From NCBI GenBank assembly GCA_047975765.1, contig JBKEEF010000018.1, positions 1 to 58,318 on the forward strand: a stretch of 58,318 nucleotides of DNA, in the 5' to 3' direction. This stretch comes from JAQWBS01 sp047975765. Lineage in GTDB: Bacteria > Pseudomonadota > Alphaproteobacteria > RF32 > CAG-239. The position numbers and the translations under genes were made by a program. Shown piece by piece: positions 25,654 through 34,183 of the stretch. Each line of letters starts with the position of its first letter. Position 1 is the first letter of the stretch. Under the pieces are notes generated by a model. It did not search any database. It had not been told where the DNA came from and worked only from the letters and a program-made list of their open reading frames with translations.

Positions 25654-26208
25654 TTAAGCTCCTAGTTGACCTTTGAGTTTATACTTATTTTTTTCGTATA
25701 AATCAACAGCCTCTAGAATAACTTTCTTAGCTTCTTTTGCATCTAAAAAAGTTTCAATTTTAACTTCTTTGTTTTCCAAAACTTTATAGTCTTCAAAGAA
25801 TCTTTGTAACATTTTCAAGTAATGTGGAGGAAGTTCATTAATGTCATTATAGTGCGCATATTCTGGATCATCCATATGAACAGCAATAATTTTATCATCC
25901 GCCTCACCTTGGTCAACCATCTTCATGACACCAATTGGTTTTGCACGCATCATACAAAGTGGATTAACCGTTTCTTGACAAAGAACCAAAATATCAAGCG
26001 GGTCATTATCATCACAATAGCTTTGCGGAATGAAACCATAATTTGCTGGATAGTGAACAGAACTGAATAAAATTCTATCAACTTTGAGCAAACCTGTTGG
26101 TTTATCTAATTCATATTTAATTTTTGAACCTTTCGGAACTTCAATAATCGCTGTAACAACGTCTGGAGCTTCAGCTCCAAAGCTGACACCATGCCATGGG
26201 TGTAACAT
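25654..26208 (-). CDS. ppa: Inorganic pyrophosphatase, family I
   Basis: A 184-residue cytoplasmic enzyme hydrolysing pyrophosphate to phosphate, pulling biosynthetic reactions forward. Family I features: EVPKGSKIKYELDKPTG near residue 23-40, YPANYGFIPQSYCDDNDPLDILVL with the metal-binding D-x-D-P-x-D motif, and DDKIIAVHMDDP. Length is normal. GAGGA precedes the ATG. It is the last gene of the long minus-strand block and starts 5 bases after the DHH phosphoesterase gene. Confidence 0.96.
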   Translation of the reverse strand: MLHPWHGVSFGAEAPDVVTAIIEVPKGSKIKYELDKPTGLLKVDRILFSSVHYPANYGFIPQSYCDDNDPLDILVLCQETVNPLCMMRAKPIGVMKMVDQGEADDKIIAVHMDDPEYAHYNDINELPPHYLKMLQRFFEDYKVLENKEVKIETFLDAKEAKKVILEAVDLYEKNKYKLKGQLGA

Positions 26209-26213
26209 ATCTT

Positions 26214-27077
26214 TTATCCTCTAATACCTTTTTTCAAAAACTCCGGAAGTTCTTTCAAACCCGAAGCACCTGCTGCTTTTTTATGACCTCCGCCACCAAA
26301 AAGAGCCATCAATTTAGAAACATCAACATCATCTTTTTGAGTATATGCTGTGAGTTTCCACAAATTCTTCTTATCCATATAAAAATTGACCATAAAATCA
26401 TATTTTTTCAAATTTTCAACAGAATCAAAAAATTCAGAATATCCTTGCGGCATATTTGCACAAATACAACTCATGTCATTAAATTCGCTTTCAAAAGCCA
26501 TCCCATAAGCTAGACGATAGTTTCTGATTTGAATCCAAGAAAGGATTGCACGTCCCTTCTCCACTGTTTCTTCAACATCAATTTTACCACTAATCAAATC
26601 TGACCAAATTTTTTCATCTGGTCGATTGACGCCCATAGATTGAATTGCATATTCAAATGGACGAACACGACTATCTCTCAAGTCAAAAATATCATTCAAT
26701 GCTAAAAGCTTAATACCTTCAGGAATTTGCTTAGTTGGGTGAAAATATTCCCAAGTTAGTTCAATGGCAGCTGTTCCAACTCTTCTCAACCCTTTAATTT
26801 CTTTATATTGACCTGTTGCTATATATTCTGCATATTCATCAATCACAGAAATATGGTGATCAATCCAAGTCAAATCCTTGGTTTGATTGATTTCAAACAT
26901 CAAATCCATTGGAAGGCAAATGTCACATACAACAATTTCCTTATGTTTTTCAATCAATTCATAAGGAGGACGCATATCGTGATTATAGCCATAAGTTTCC
27001 GCATTTGGATAGATGTTTTTAACAATACCTGCAGAACCTTTTCCATCGTGGTCTGCAACGTGATAAATACATAACAT
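26214..27077 (-). CDS. DHH-superfamily phosphoesterase
   Basis: A 287-residue protein with the DHH set of metal ligands: HVADHDGKGSAG at residues 6-17, VVCDICLP near 48, TWIDHH near 69-74. The DHHA1 substrate-binding end is LFGGGGHKKAAGAS near 262-275. Related enzymes (NrnA, GdpP/DhhP) degrade nanoRNA or cyclic dinucleotides. The short sequence and the HVADHDG start fit a poorly studied bacterial branch, so the substrate is open. AGGA precedes the ATG. It lies between the MBL-fold gene and ppa in one run of genes. Confidence 0.85.
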   Translation of the reverse strand: MLCIYHVADHDGKGSAGIVKNIYPNAETYGYNHDMRPPYELIEKHKEIVVCDICLPMDLMFEINQTKDLTWIDHHISVIDEYAEYIATGQYKEIKGLRRVGTAAIELTWEYFHPTKQIPEGIKLLALNDIFDLRDSRVRPFEYAIQSMGVNRPDEKIWSDLISGKIDVEETVEKGRAILSWIQIRNYRLAYGMAFESEFNDMSCICANMPQGYSEFFDSVENLKKYDFMVNFYMDKKNLWKLTAYTQKDDVDVSKLMALFGGGGHKKAAGASGLKELPEFLKKGIRG

Positions 27078-27095
27078 TCTAAATTCCTATTCTTT

Positions 27096-27881
27096 CTAAA
27101 ATTCAATAATCAAATTATCAAATGCGGGAGAAGTGTTTTCAGGAGTTGCTGAATCTACAAAATCAAAGTCGCATTCTGTTGCCATATGGTTTATTATTAC
27201 CCTTTCTGCCCCTATCTTGTCAATATACTTTAAGATTGTTTCTAAACCAGCATGACGAGGTTGATCATAAGGTGTTGTCAGAGGAATAACCAAAAGTTTA
27301 GGTTTTACTTTAATCAAAGAAAAAAGTTTATCATCAATCTCTTTAAAATCAGAAATATAAACAATTTCACCATCATCAAAAACATAACCTAAGCTTTCTT
27401 CGCTATGTCCATAAATTTCAAAAGGAACAATCTTAACATCATTCAACATAAATACTTGATATGGCTTTGCAATATGAGGAACAAGGCTTTCTCCATATCG
27501 ACGGTTTGTAACAAAATCTGCGCCAACCAAATGAGGAAAAACAGTCTGAAGATATGAAAGTGTTTTTTCTCCACCATAAATGTTGATTTCTTTTCCAGTC
27601 AACCGATTGATTTCCCTAAGATAATCTGTTCCTAAAATATGGTCAGCATGAGGATGCGTATAAATAACCCCATCAAGAAAATTAATTTGATGACTGAGAA
27701 GTTGTTCTCTTAAATCTGGAGAAGTGTCAATTAATATCTTATTCCCCTTATATTCCAGATAAACAGAAGTTCTCAAACGTCTATTTTTAGGGTTATTAGG
27801 GTTGCAATCGCCCCACCCTTGAGAAAGAGACGGAACTCCAGGAGAAGCCCCAGAACCTAAGATAATAAGTTTATTAGACAT
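27096..27881 (-). CDS. MBL-fold metallohydrolase, PhnP-like
   Basis: A 261-residue metallo-beta-lactamase-fold hydrolase. It has SGASPGVPSLSQGWGDCNP near residues 9-27, the metal motif THPHADHILGTDYL near 76-89, and ligands in YGHSEESLGY and INHMATE. The pattern is that of PhnP-type phosphodiesterases that open cyclic phosphates. In alphaproteobacteria a gene of this family regularly follows tatD, as here, with the start overlapping the tatD stop by one base (TAATG). Its physiological substrate in this context is not known. Confidence 0.88.
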   Translation of the reverse strand: MSNKLIILGSGASPGVPSLSQGWGDCNPNNPKNRRLRTSVYLEYKGNKILIDTSPDLREQLLSHQINFLDGVIYTHPHADHILGTDYLREINRLTGKEINIYGGEKTLSYLQTVFPHLVGADFVTNRRYGESLVPHIAKPYQVFMLNDVKIVPFEIYGHSEESLGYVFDDGEIVYISDFKEIDDKLFSLIKVKPKLLVIPLTTPYDQPRHAGLETILKYIDKIGAERVIINHMATECDFDFVDSATPENTSPAFDNLIIEF

Positions 27882-28675
27882 TAAAACTCATATCTCCCTT
27901 TATCACTTGCTTTTCTGAACAAGCTAAAGAAATTGTTTGTTGTAATTTCTGTCAGCTCTTCAAAAGAAACATTTTTAATTTGAGCCAATTTTTCAGCAGT
28001 ATAAATTACATTTGCTGGCTGATTTCTCTGTCCTCTTTTTGGTACAGGTGCTAAATATGGAGCATCTGTTTCAACAAGAAGCCTATCAAGTGGAACTTTT
28101 TCAAAAATATCTCTCAACTCACCAGATTTGTTGAAGGTAATCATTCCAGAAGCAGAAAGATAAAAACCAATTGAAAGTGCATAATCTGCCAATTTTTGAG
28201 AAGAAGAAAAACAGTGAATTTCACCCATAAAAGGTTTTATTTTATAATTTTCATCAAGAATTTGCATCAAATCATCATCACTTTCACGATTATGAATGAT
28301 GAGCGGAAGCCCAGTTTCTTGGGCTGCTTTGATATGTTCCAAAAAGATTTTAATTTGAACATCTTTTGGAGAATAATCATAATAGTAGTCCAAACCACAT
28401 TCACCAATTCCAACTACTTTTTTATGCTCTGTTCGAGAGATAATGTCTTGAGCCACAAGACCTTCATATTCGCTTGCATTATGCGGATGAACGCCTGCTG
28501 CGGTATAGATAAATGGGTATTTCTCAGAAATTTTAAGCTGGTTTTCTAGTTCATTGATATTATTTCCAGCATTCAAAATTGCAGAAATTCCATTTTCTTT
28601 TGCATTCTCTATAATTTCTTCCAAATCACCTTCGAAATCGTCGAAATCGAGATGACAATGACTGTCAACTAACAT
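27881..28675 (-). CDS. tatD: TatD-family metal-dependent hydrolase
   Basis: A 264-residue TIM-barrel deoxyribonuclease-type hydrolase. Metal ligands are in VDSHCHLDFDDF at residues 3-14, GIGECGLDYYYD, IIHNRESDDD, GEIHCFS and VETDAPYLAPVPKRG. Members act in DNA repair and quality control and cleave 3' ends. TAGGAGG precedes the ATG. It starts 7 bases after holB. The alphaproteobacterial cluster usually has metG between holB and tatD; it is missing here. Confidence 0.94.
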   Translation of the reverse strand: MLVDSHCHLDFDDFEGDLEEIIENAKENGISAILNAGNNINELENQLKISEKYPFIYTAAGVHPHNASEYEGLVAQDIISRTEHKKVVGIGECGLDYYYDYSPKDVQIKIFLEHIKAAQETGLPLIIHNRESDDDLMQILDENYKIKPFMGEIHCFSSSQKLADYALSIGFYLSASGMITFNKSGELRDIFEKVPLDRLLVETDAPYLAPVPKRGQRNQPANVIYTAEKLAQIKNVSFEELTEITTNNFFSLFRKASDKGRYEF

Positions 28676-28682
28676 ATTCCTC

Positions 28683-29744
28683 CTAAATTGCTTTTATAAT
28701 CTGATAGATTATATTAACAAATGTTTGTTTTTTATCAAGATTTAGTCTTTCACATTCGTCAAAAACTTTTAAAGCATAGTCCCAACTCTCTGCGAGTTCT
28801 TTAACATTTTCTGAATTTTTAATATGTTCAGAGATAAATTTGAGTATCATTTCTTTGCCTAAAGCAAAAACATCTTCATCCTTGGTATAAGTTGAAGCAA
28901 ATTTCAAAAGTTCTGAAGTCGAAAAATTGTTTTTAGCATAAACAAGCTCTGATAAGTTTTTATAGATGTTTAGAGCATCATTATCAGAATAAACAATAGC
29001 TTTTCCAACACTTCCACCAGAAAACTTAATTAATTCTTTGATTTCTGATTCAGAAAGATTTGGACGATATCTTCTTAAGAGTGTTGCTAAATGATTATCT
29101 TCCAAGGGCTTAAAATTGAGTTTAGCACAGCGAGAACGAATGGTAGGTAGAAGTTTATTCGGATTGTGAGAAACTAAAATAAGAATAGATTTATGTGGTG
29201 GTTCTTCTAAAACCTTCAAAATAGCATTTGCACCAGCATTGTTGAGTTCGTCAACACTATCTACAATCACTACTCTCCAACCATCATTTGAAGCGCTTTT
29301 ACTCATAAATTCATTTATCGTTCGAACATCATCAACTCTAATAAATGCTGACTTTTTAAGGTCTTGCAATTCATCATCAGAGAGTTGATCACCACTTTTT
29401 AGTGCTTTAAGAATTTTTCTTTTTTCTGTGTCTGTATAATCTCTCTCAATAATTTTCAAATCAGGGTGAGAATTATTGACAACTAAGTGGAAAATCTTAC
29501 TATCAGGACTAACTTCAAGACCTGTTGCTGTTTCTCTATTGATTTCAGTTTCATTGAGTAAAAAACGGGCAAAACGATAAGCTAATGTCGCTTTGCCAAT
29601 GCCTTCAACACCACAAAAAAGCCAAGAATTATGTAAAGAGTGGGATTTCCAAGCCGAAAAAAGAAGTGCTTCTTCCTTTTCATGTCCAAGAAGATAAGAA
29701 TTTGCTCTGGGATCTATATCTACAATTTCCGAGTTCTCTGCCAT
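28683..29744 (-). CDS. holB: DNA polymerase III delta prime subunit
   Basis: A 353-residue clamp-loader subunit that helps open and load the sliding clamp. The N-terminal AAA+ domain has a P-loop-like GVEGIGKATLAYRFARFL near residue 44. RVDDVRTINEFMSKS, VIVDSVDELNNAGANAILKVLEEPP and the SRC motif in TIRSRCAKLNF follow. The C-terminal helical domain is divergent, as usual. AGGA precedes the ATG. It follows tmk by 6 bases, a conserved pairing. Confidence 0.94.
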   Translation of the reverse strand: MAENSEIVDIDPRANSYLLGHEKEEALLFSAWKSHSLHNSWLFCGVEGIGKATLAYRFARFLLNETEINRETATGLEVSPDSKIFHLVVNNSHPDLKIIERDYTDTEKRKILKALKSGDQLSDDELQDLKKSAFIRVDDVRTINEFMSKSASNDGWRVVIVDSVDELNNAGANAILKVLEEPPHKSILILVSHNPNKLLPTIRSRCAKLNFKPLEDNHLATLLRRYRPNLSESEIKELIKFSGGSVGKAIVYSDNDALNIYKNLSELVYAKNNFSTSELLKFASTYTKDEDVFALGKEMILKFISEHIKNSENVKELAESWDYALKVFDECERLNLDKKQTFVNIIYQIIKAI

Positions 29745-29750
29745 ATCTTC

Positions 29751-30392
29751 CTAAAAAAACCTCTCTTCAATTAAACTGACAATTTCTTGATGAAGAGCTT
29801 CAACAGATTTATCAGCACAAAGCACCACACATCGTTTTGGGTTTTCTTTAGCAATTTCCAGAAAACCATTTCGCATATTATTGTGAAATTCCAAACCAAT
29901 ACTCTCAAATCTGGTTTCTTTCACATTCATACCATCTGCTTTTTTGAAAGAACGCTCCAAACCAACTTTGGGATCAATATCTAAAATAATCGTCAAATCT
30001 GGTTCAAAATCACCCACAGCAAGTTTATAAATTGCTTTCAAATCTTCCATTTCAATCTTTTTGCCATGACCATAATATTGATAAGCAGTGGTTGAATCAG
30101 CAAATCTATCGCCTAAAACCCAAGTGTTTTCTTTGAGAGCTGGCCAAATTTTATTCGTGAGGTGAATACGTCGGTCAGCGTAATAAAGCAAAGTTTCCGC
30201 CACGCCGTCAAACTTAGATTTATCACCAGTCACTAAAATTCTTCTAAGTTCAAGTCCAATATCTGTTCCACCAGGTTCTCTCGTATGAAATGAATTTATT
30301 CCCTTTGAGAGAAGATATTCGTTTAAGAGTTTAATTTGTGTCGATTTACCACAACCTTCACCGCCTTCAAAGGTGATAAATTTTCCCGCCAT
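29751..30392 (-). CDS. tmk: Thymidylate kinase
   Basis: A 213-residue P-loop kinase making dTDP from dTMP. P-loop EGGEGCGKSTQIKLL is at residues 9-23, the TMP-binding REPGGTDIGLELRRIL near 41, DRFADSTTAYQYYGHG near 96, and the LID after LDIDPKVGLERS. The start overlaps the dacA stop by one base (TAATG), indicating translational coupling. Confidence 0.96.
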   Translation of the reverse strand: MAGKFITFEGGEGCGKSTQIKLLNEYLLSKGINSFHTREPGGTDIGLELRRILVTGDKSKFDGVAETLLYYADRRIHLTNKIWPALKENTWVLGDRFADSTTAYQYYGHGKKIEMEDLKAIYKLAVGDFEPDLTIILDIDPKVGLERSFKKADGMNVKETRFESIGLEFHNNMRNGFLEIAKENPKRCVVLCADKSVEALHQEIVSLIEERFF

Positions 30393-31531
30393 TACTTATT
30401 CCCCAAAAGATAATAGTTCAAGTTCGAAAGGACTCTACTGAAAAAGCCTTTTTTAGCTACATTATCAACTGCCACTAAAGGCACATTGATTGTTTCTTTT
30501 TCTGGGATTTCAATCTTGATTTGTCCCAAAACATCACCTTTAACAACAGGTGCTTTCACAGGTGTGTCATAAACCAAAGTCATCTTCACTTTGTTTGCAT
30601 CTAAACGGCTCAAAGTGAGTGTTACATCATGTTCTGGATAAACATCAACTGTTGGCTTTGTACCCATCCAAACAGAAATTTCTTTCATTTTTTTGTCTTT
30701 TGAAACAACTTGATAGTTATCAAAGTTTCTAAAACCCCAACTCATCAATTTTTCAGATTCTTCTGAACGTTCTCTCATACTAGACATTCCGCTCAAAACA
30801 CCAATCAAACGACGACCTTCTCTCTTGACAGAAGATGTTAAACCATAGCCAGCTTCTTCTGTGTGACCTGTTTTTAAGCCATCTGCACCATACATAGAAT
30901 TAAGAAGTGGATTTCTATTATATTGTTTAATACCATTATAAACGAACATTTTTTCAGAGAAAATATTATATTCTTCTGGGAAATTTTGAATGATAAGTCT
31001 TGCAAGCTTTGCTAAATCTTCTGCAGACATTCTTTGATCTGGATGTGGAAGACCAGTAGAGTTTGCAAAGCTACTATTTTCCATACCTAATTCTTTTGCT
31101 TTCTTATTCATTTCAACAGCAAAAGCCTCTTCTGAACCTGCCAAATTCTCAGCAACAACGATACAAGCATCATTTCCAGATTGAATCACAATTCCTTGCA
31201 AAAGTTCAGAAACTTTTACAGTTGCACCAATTGGCAAAAACATTGTTGAACCACCTGTGGCAGCACCGCCTTTTCTCCAAGCTGTTTCACTCACAGTGAA
31301 TTCATCGTCAGGAGAGATTTCTCCGCTTTTCATTTTTTCAAGCAAGATATAAACTGTCATCAACTTGCTCATAGAAGCAGGAGGAACTGGAAGCTGTGCT
31401 TCCTTCTCAAAAAGATAATCTCCAGTGTCATAGTCCATTAAAATGGCATATTTTGCTTTCGTTTCAATAGCATTTGCGTTTGCAGAGAAACAAACAGCAA
31501 TTAACAAACCTAAAGCGATTTTTTTCAACAT
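30392..31531 (-). CDS. dacA: D-alanyl-D-alanine carboxypeptidase (S11, PBP5/6 type)
   Basis: A 379-residue periplasmic peptidoglycan carboxypeptidase. It has a signal peptide to about residue 21 (FSANANA). The catalytic motifs are SMSK (PPASMSKLMTVYILL, near residue 54), SGND and KTGHTEEAGYGL. A C-terminal beta domain (about 275-360) and an amphipathic tail ending in LNYYLLGNK would tether it to the inner membrane. It trims the terminal D-Ala from pentapeptides. It is 12 bases after rlpA and overlaps tmk. Confidence 0.94.
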   Translation of the reverse strand: MLKKIALGLLIAVCFSANANAIETKAKYAILMDYDTGDYLFEKEAQLPVPPASMSKLMTVYILLEKMKSGEISPDDEFTVSETAWRKGGAATGGSTMFLPIGATVKVSELLQGIVIQSGNDACIVVAENLAGSEEAFAVEMNKKAKELGMENSSFANSTGLPHPDQRMSAEDLAKLARLIIQNFPEEYNIFSEKMFVYNGIKQYNRNPLLNSMYGADGLKTGHTEEAGYGLTSSVKREGRRLIGVLSGMSSMRERSEESEKLMSWGFRNFDNYQVVSKDKKMKEISVWMGTKPTVDVYPEHDVTLTLSRLDANKVKMTLVYDTPVKAPVVKGDVLGQIKIEIPEKETINVPLVAVDNVAKKGFFSRVLSNLNYYLLGNK

Positions 31532-31543
31532 ATTTTAGCCTTC

Positions 31544-32404
31544 CTATTCAGTAACAATTTTTGCATTATAAATGCCATAATCTAAAATTTTATCCAGAGC
31601 ATAATTGGCTTCTGCTTCGGACTTATAAGGGCCAACTCTGACTCTATAAAACTTTGTTCCGTCAACAGTTGTCGGATATATTCCTGCTTTACCATATCTA
31701 CTCAATCTGTTTTTCAAATCTTGTGCTGTGTCATAGTTTGAAAAAGAGCCAGCCTGAACAAATTTGACACCACTGTTATACGAAGTTTTTGAACTATTAA
31801 CAACACTATTAAATTGTTGTCCACTTGTTCTTGAGGACGAAGATGCTGATGAAATTCCCTGTTTTTGAAGCATTGCTTCTTTCAATTTCATACTTTCTTT
31901 TGCCATAATTTGAACACGAACACGAGTTGTGCCTTGGTTTTGGAAACCTAAGATTTCTGCGCCCTTTTTGGAGATGTCAATAATTCTGTTTTTAGCATAA
32001 GGACCACGGTCATTAACACGTAAGATAACAGAGCGACCATTTTCTAAATTTGTAACTTTAACAATGGATGGTAGAGGCAATGTTCTATGTGCTGCTGTAA
32101 GAGAGTTCATATTATATTCTTCTCCATTAGCCGTAGATTTTGCATGAAAATCTTTACCATACCATGAGGCAATCCCTGTTTCTGAATAATTATAATCTTC
32201 TTTTGGATAATACCATGTACCAAAAATCTTATAAGGGTTACCAACCTTATAAGCGCCACCTTTGCTGCTAATTGTGTAGATATGAGAGTTTTTTGTACGA
32301 TTGCCACTGAAACTGAAAACATCGTCATCTTCGCTTGATGTTGTACAAGCTGATACAAATAAAATTAAAAAGGTGGCAATAATATTCCTAATTATCAAAT
32401 TCAT
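31544..32404 (-). CDS. rlpA: RlpA septal-ring lytic transglycosylase lipoprotein with SPOR domain
   Basis: A 286-residue outer-membrane lipoprotein from the ATG at 32404: signal peptide with lipobox FVSAC, lipidated Cys at about residue 20. The RlpA double-psi barrel (about 70-165) holds GIASWYGKDFHAKSTANGE, the conserved His in TAAHRTLPLP, and RVNDRGPYAKNRIIDIS. A Ser-rich linker and a C-terminal SPOR domain (VQAGSFSNYDTAQDL to the end) bind denuded glycan at the septum. An ATG at 32479 overlaps the mltB stop (ATGA) and would add 25 residues. I prefer 32404 because it leaves a canonical lipoprotein signal. Confidence 0.93.
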   Translation of the reverse strand: MNLIIRNIIATFLILFVSACTTSSEDDDVFSFSGNRTKNSHIYTISSKGGAYKVGNPYKIFGTWYYPKEDYNYSETGIASWYGKDFHAKSTANGEEYNMNSLTAAHRTLPLPSIVKVTNLENGRSVILRVNDRGPYAKNRIIDISKKGAEILGFQNQGTTRVRVQIMAKESMKLKEAMLQKQGISSASSSSRTSGQQFNSVVNSSKTSYNSGVKFVQAGSFSNYDTAQDLKNRLSRYGKAGIYPTTVDGTKFYRVRVGPYKSEAEANYALDKILDYGIYNAKIVTE

Positions 32405-32475
32405 CACTTTCTCATAAAGATTTACAGGGACACCATAATTTAACCCCTTTTTTTTATCTAGTAAAGAGTGAATAA

Positions 32476-33744
32476 TCATTTATTAGATTTTTTAGGCTGC
32501 AAAGGTACAGCAAAGCCTATCTCAGGATTATATTTATTGATTTTATTGAGTAATTGATAGTTAGGATACCCATCTTGAGGCATCATCGCTTTTTTCTGAA
32601 GTTGTTGGATAGCTTGTCTTGTTTTGCTTCCGAACATTCCATCCTCATCTAAAGAAACAAAACCAAGACGATTGATAAATTTTTGAATTTGTAAAACATC
32701 ATCTGTTTTCAATACAACTGCCTGATTTTTTTCTTCTTCTTTCCATTCTTTTTTAGAAACGATATAATCCGCCATTTTGGATACTGCTAAGGCATAATTT
32801 TCTGAACGATTCCAAATCATAATCTTTCTAAAATTATTCAAAACTAAATAAGCTTTTCCTTTACGCCCTTCAGGAAATATAACAGAACCATAGACTTGTT
32901 CATTGAGTTTGATTTGCTTACCATCGACATCTCTCACTCCAAGTTTAGTCCATTCTCCGATTGGTTTAACATTATTGATACCACTGTTGGCATAGTCAAA
33001 TCTATATGTTGTAGAAATTTCCATTCCCCAAGGCTCGTTCTTTTTCCAACCAATTTGAGTCAAATAGTTTGCTGCAGAAGCAATTGCATCTTCAAATTTA
33101 TGCCAAATATCAATATATCCGTCCCCATCATAGTCCACAGCATAATTATTAAAGGTTGAAGGCATAAACTGGAAATGTCCCATTGCACCAGCCCAAGAAC
33201 CTTTCATATCTTCAGGAGCAATGTCATAAGTATCCATAATTTTGAGAGCTTGATAAAGTTCTTCCCTAAAAAAAGCACTACGACGAGGATTATGACTGAG
33301 CTGCGTGAGTGATTCAATAATTTCATGATTACCAAAATTTGAACCAAAATTACTCTCCATTGCCCAGAAAGCAATCAAATAATTGACTGGAACATTATAT
33401 TTTTTTTCCATGTCTTTAAACAAAGGATATAGATCTTTATATTTCTGGCGAGCTGTTTCAACTTTATTTTTACTAATCACTCGATTGAGATAATCTGTTG
33501 ATGTCATTACAAATTCTGGTTGTTTCTGATCTTTGCTAACTGCTTCAGAAGCAGGATTGTAATAGTCTCGTTTAAATGCTTTTTTGATTGTTTTCTTTGA
33601 AATTCCACGAGAAATCATCTCTTTTTTCAAATCTTTGAGCCAAACTTTATATTCTTGAGGCACCACAACTTCTTCCTTTGCTGCAAAAGATTCAAAAGAA
33701 CAGAACAGAACACCCAAAAACAAGAAAACCTTAAAGAATTTCAT
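32476..33744 (-). CDS. Lytic murein transglycosylase, MltB family, with peptidoglycan-binding domain
   Basis: A 422-residue periplasmic enzyme cleaving the glycan strand to anhydromuropeptides. Signal peptide to about residue 21 (CSFESFAA). The SLT-2 domain (about 30-330) has the catalytic Glu in IAFWAMESNFGSNFG, GSWAGAMGHFQFMPSTFN and DYDGDGYIDIW. The C-terminal PG_binding_1 domain (about 345-405) has VLQIQKFINRLGF and DGMFGSKTRQAIQQLQ. It has a standard signal peptide, not a lipobox, so it is a soluble MltB relative. It couples with rlpA by the ATGA overlap. Confidence 0.92.
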   Translation of the reverse strand: MKFFKVFLFLGVLFCSFESFAAKEEVVVPQEYKVWLKDLKKEMISRGISKKTIKKAFKRDYYNPASEAVSKDQKQPEFVMTSTDYLNRVISKNKVETARQKYKDLYPLFKDMEKKYNVPVNYLIAFWAMESNFGSNFGNHEIIESLTQLSHNPRRSAFFREELYQALKIMDTYDIAPEDMKGSWAGAMGHFQFMPSTFNNYAVDYDGDGYIDIWHKFEDAIASAANYLTQIGWKKNEPWGMEISTTYRFDYANSGINNVKPIGEWTKLGVRDVDGKQIKLNEQVYGSVIFPEGRKGKAYLVLNNFRKIMIWNRSENYALAVSKMADYIVSKKEWKEEEKNQAVVLKTDDVLQIQKFINRLGFVSLDEDGMFGSKTRQAIQQLQKKAMMPQDGYPNYQLLNKINKYNPEIGFAVPLQPKKSNK

Positions 33745-33816
33745 TCAAACTACCCTATAAAATATATATTTAAAAATATTACCAGAGGAGGTTTTATAAA
33801 GCGTTAATTCTTAAAA

Positions 33817-34179
33817 TTATTTTTCCAACAGCTTTAACCATTCTTCTTCATCAAAACCCACTGAAACACCTTTTTCTGTAATAATAAGAGGTCTTTTAAC
33901 AAGCATTCCATTGCTAGAGAGAAGTTCAAGGAGTTCTTTTTCCGTAACCAATCCAAACTTATCTTTGATATTCATAGACTTATAAACAAGCCCACTTGTG
34001 TTGAAAAATTTCTTAATTGGAAAACGAGAAAGATTAATCCAATGGGTCAATTCTTCAAAAGTTGGGTTTTTATCAACAATATGTCTTTTTTCTACTACAA
34101 AACCTTTTTCAGAAAGCCATTTTTCTGCTTTTTTGCAAGTGGAACATTTAGGATAATAAATAAACAAATTTTTTGGCAT
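33817..34179 (-). CDS. ArsC/Spx/YffB-family thioredoxin-fold protein
   Basis: A 120-residue thioredoxin-fold protein. It starts MPKNLFIYYPKCSTCKKAEKWL with a C-x-x-C pair, and has RHIVDKNPTFEELTHW and a C-terminal LLVKRPLI-like MLVKRPLIITEKG with the family Arg. Members include arsenate reductases and the regulator Spx; the C-x-x-C form does not by itself prove arsenate activity. The ATG at 34179 has GGAATGAG upstream and avoids overlap with the previous gene; an ATG at 34200 adds 7 residues. Confidence 0.85.
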   Translation of the reverse strand: MPKNLFIYYPKCSTCKKAEKWLSEKGFVVEKRHIVDKNPTFEELTHWINLSRFPIKKFFNTSGLVYKSMNIKDKFGLVTEKELLELLSSNGMLVKRPLIITEKGVSVGFDEEEWLKLLEK

Positions 34180-34183
34180 AAAC

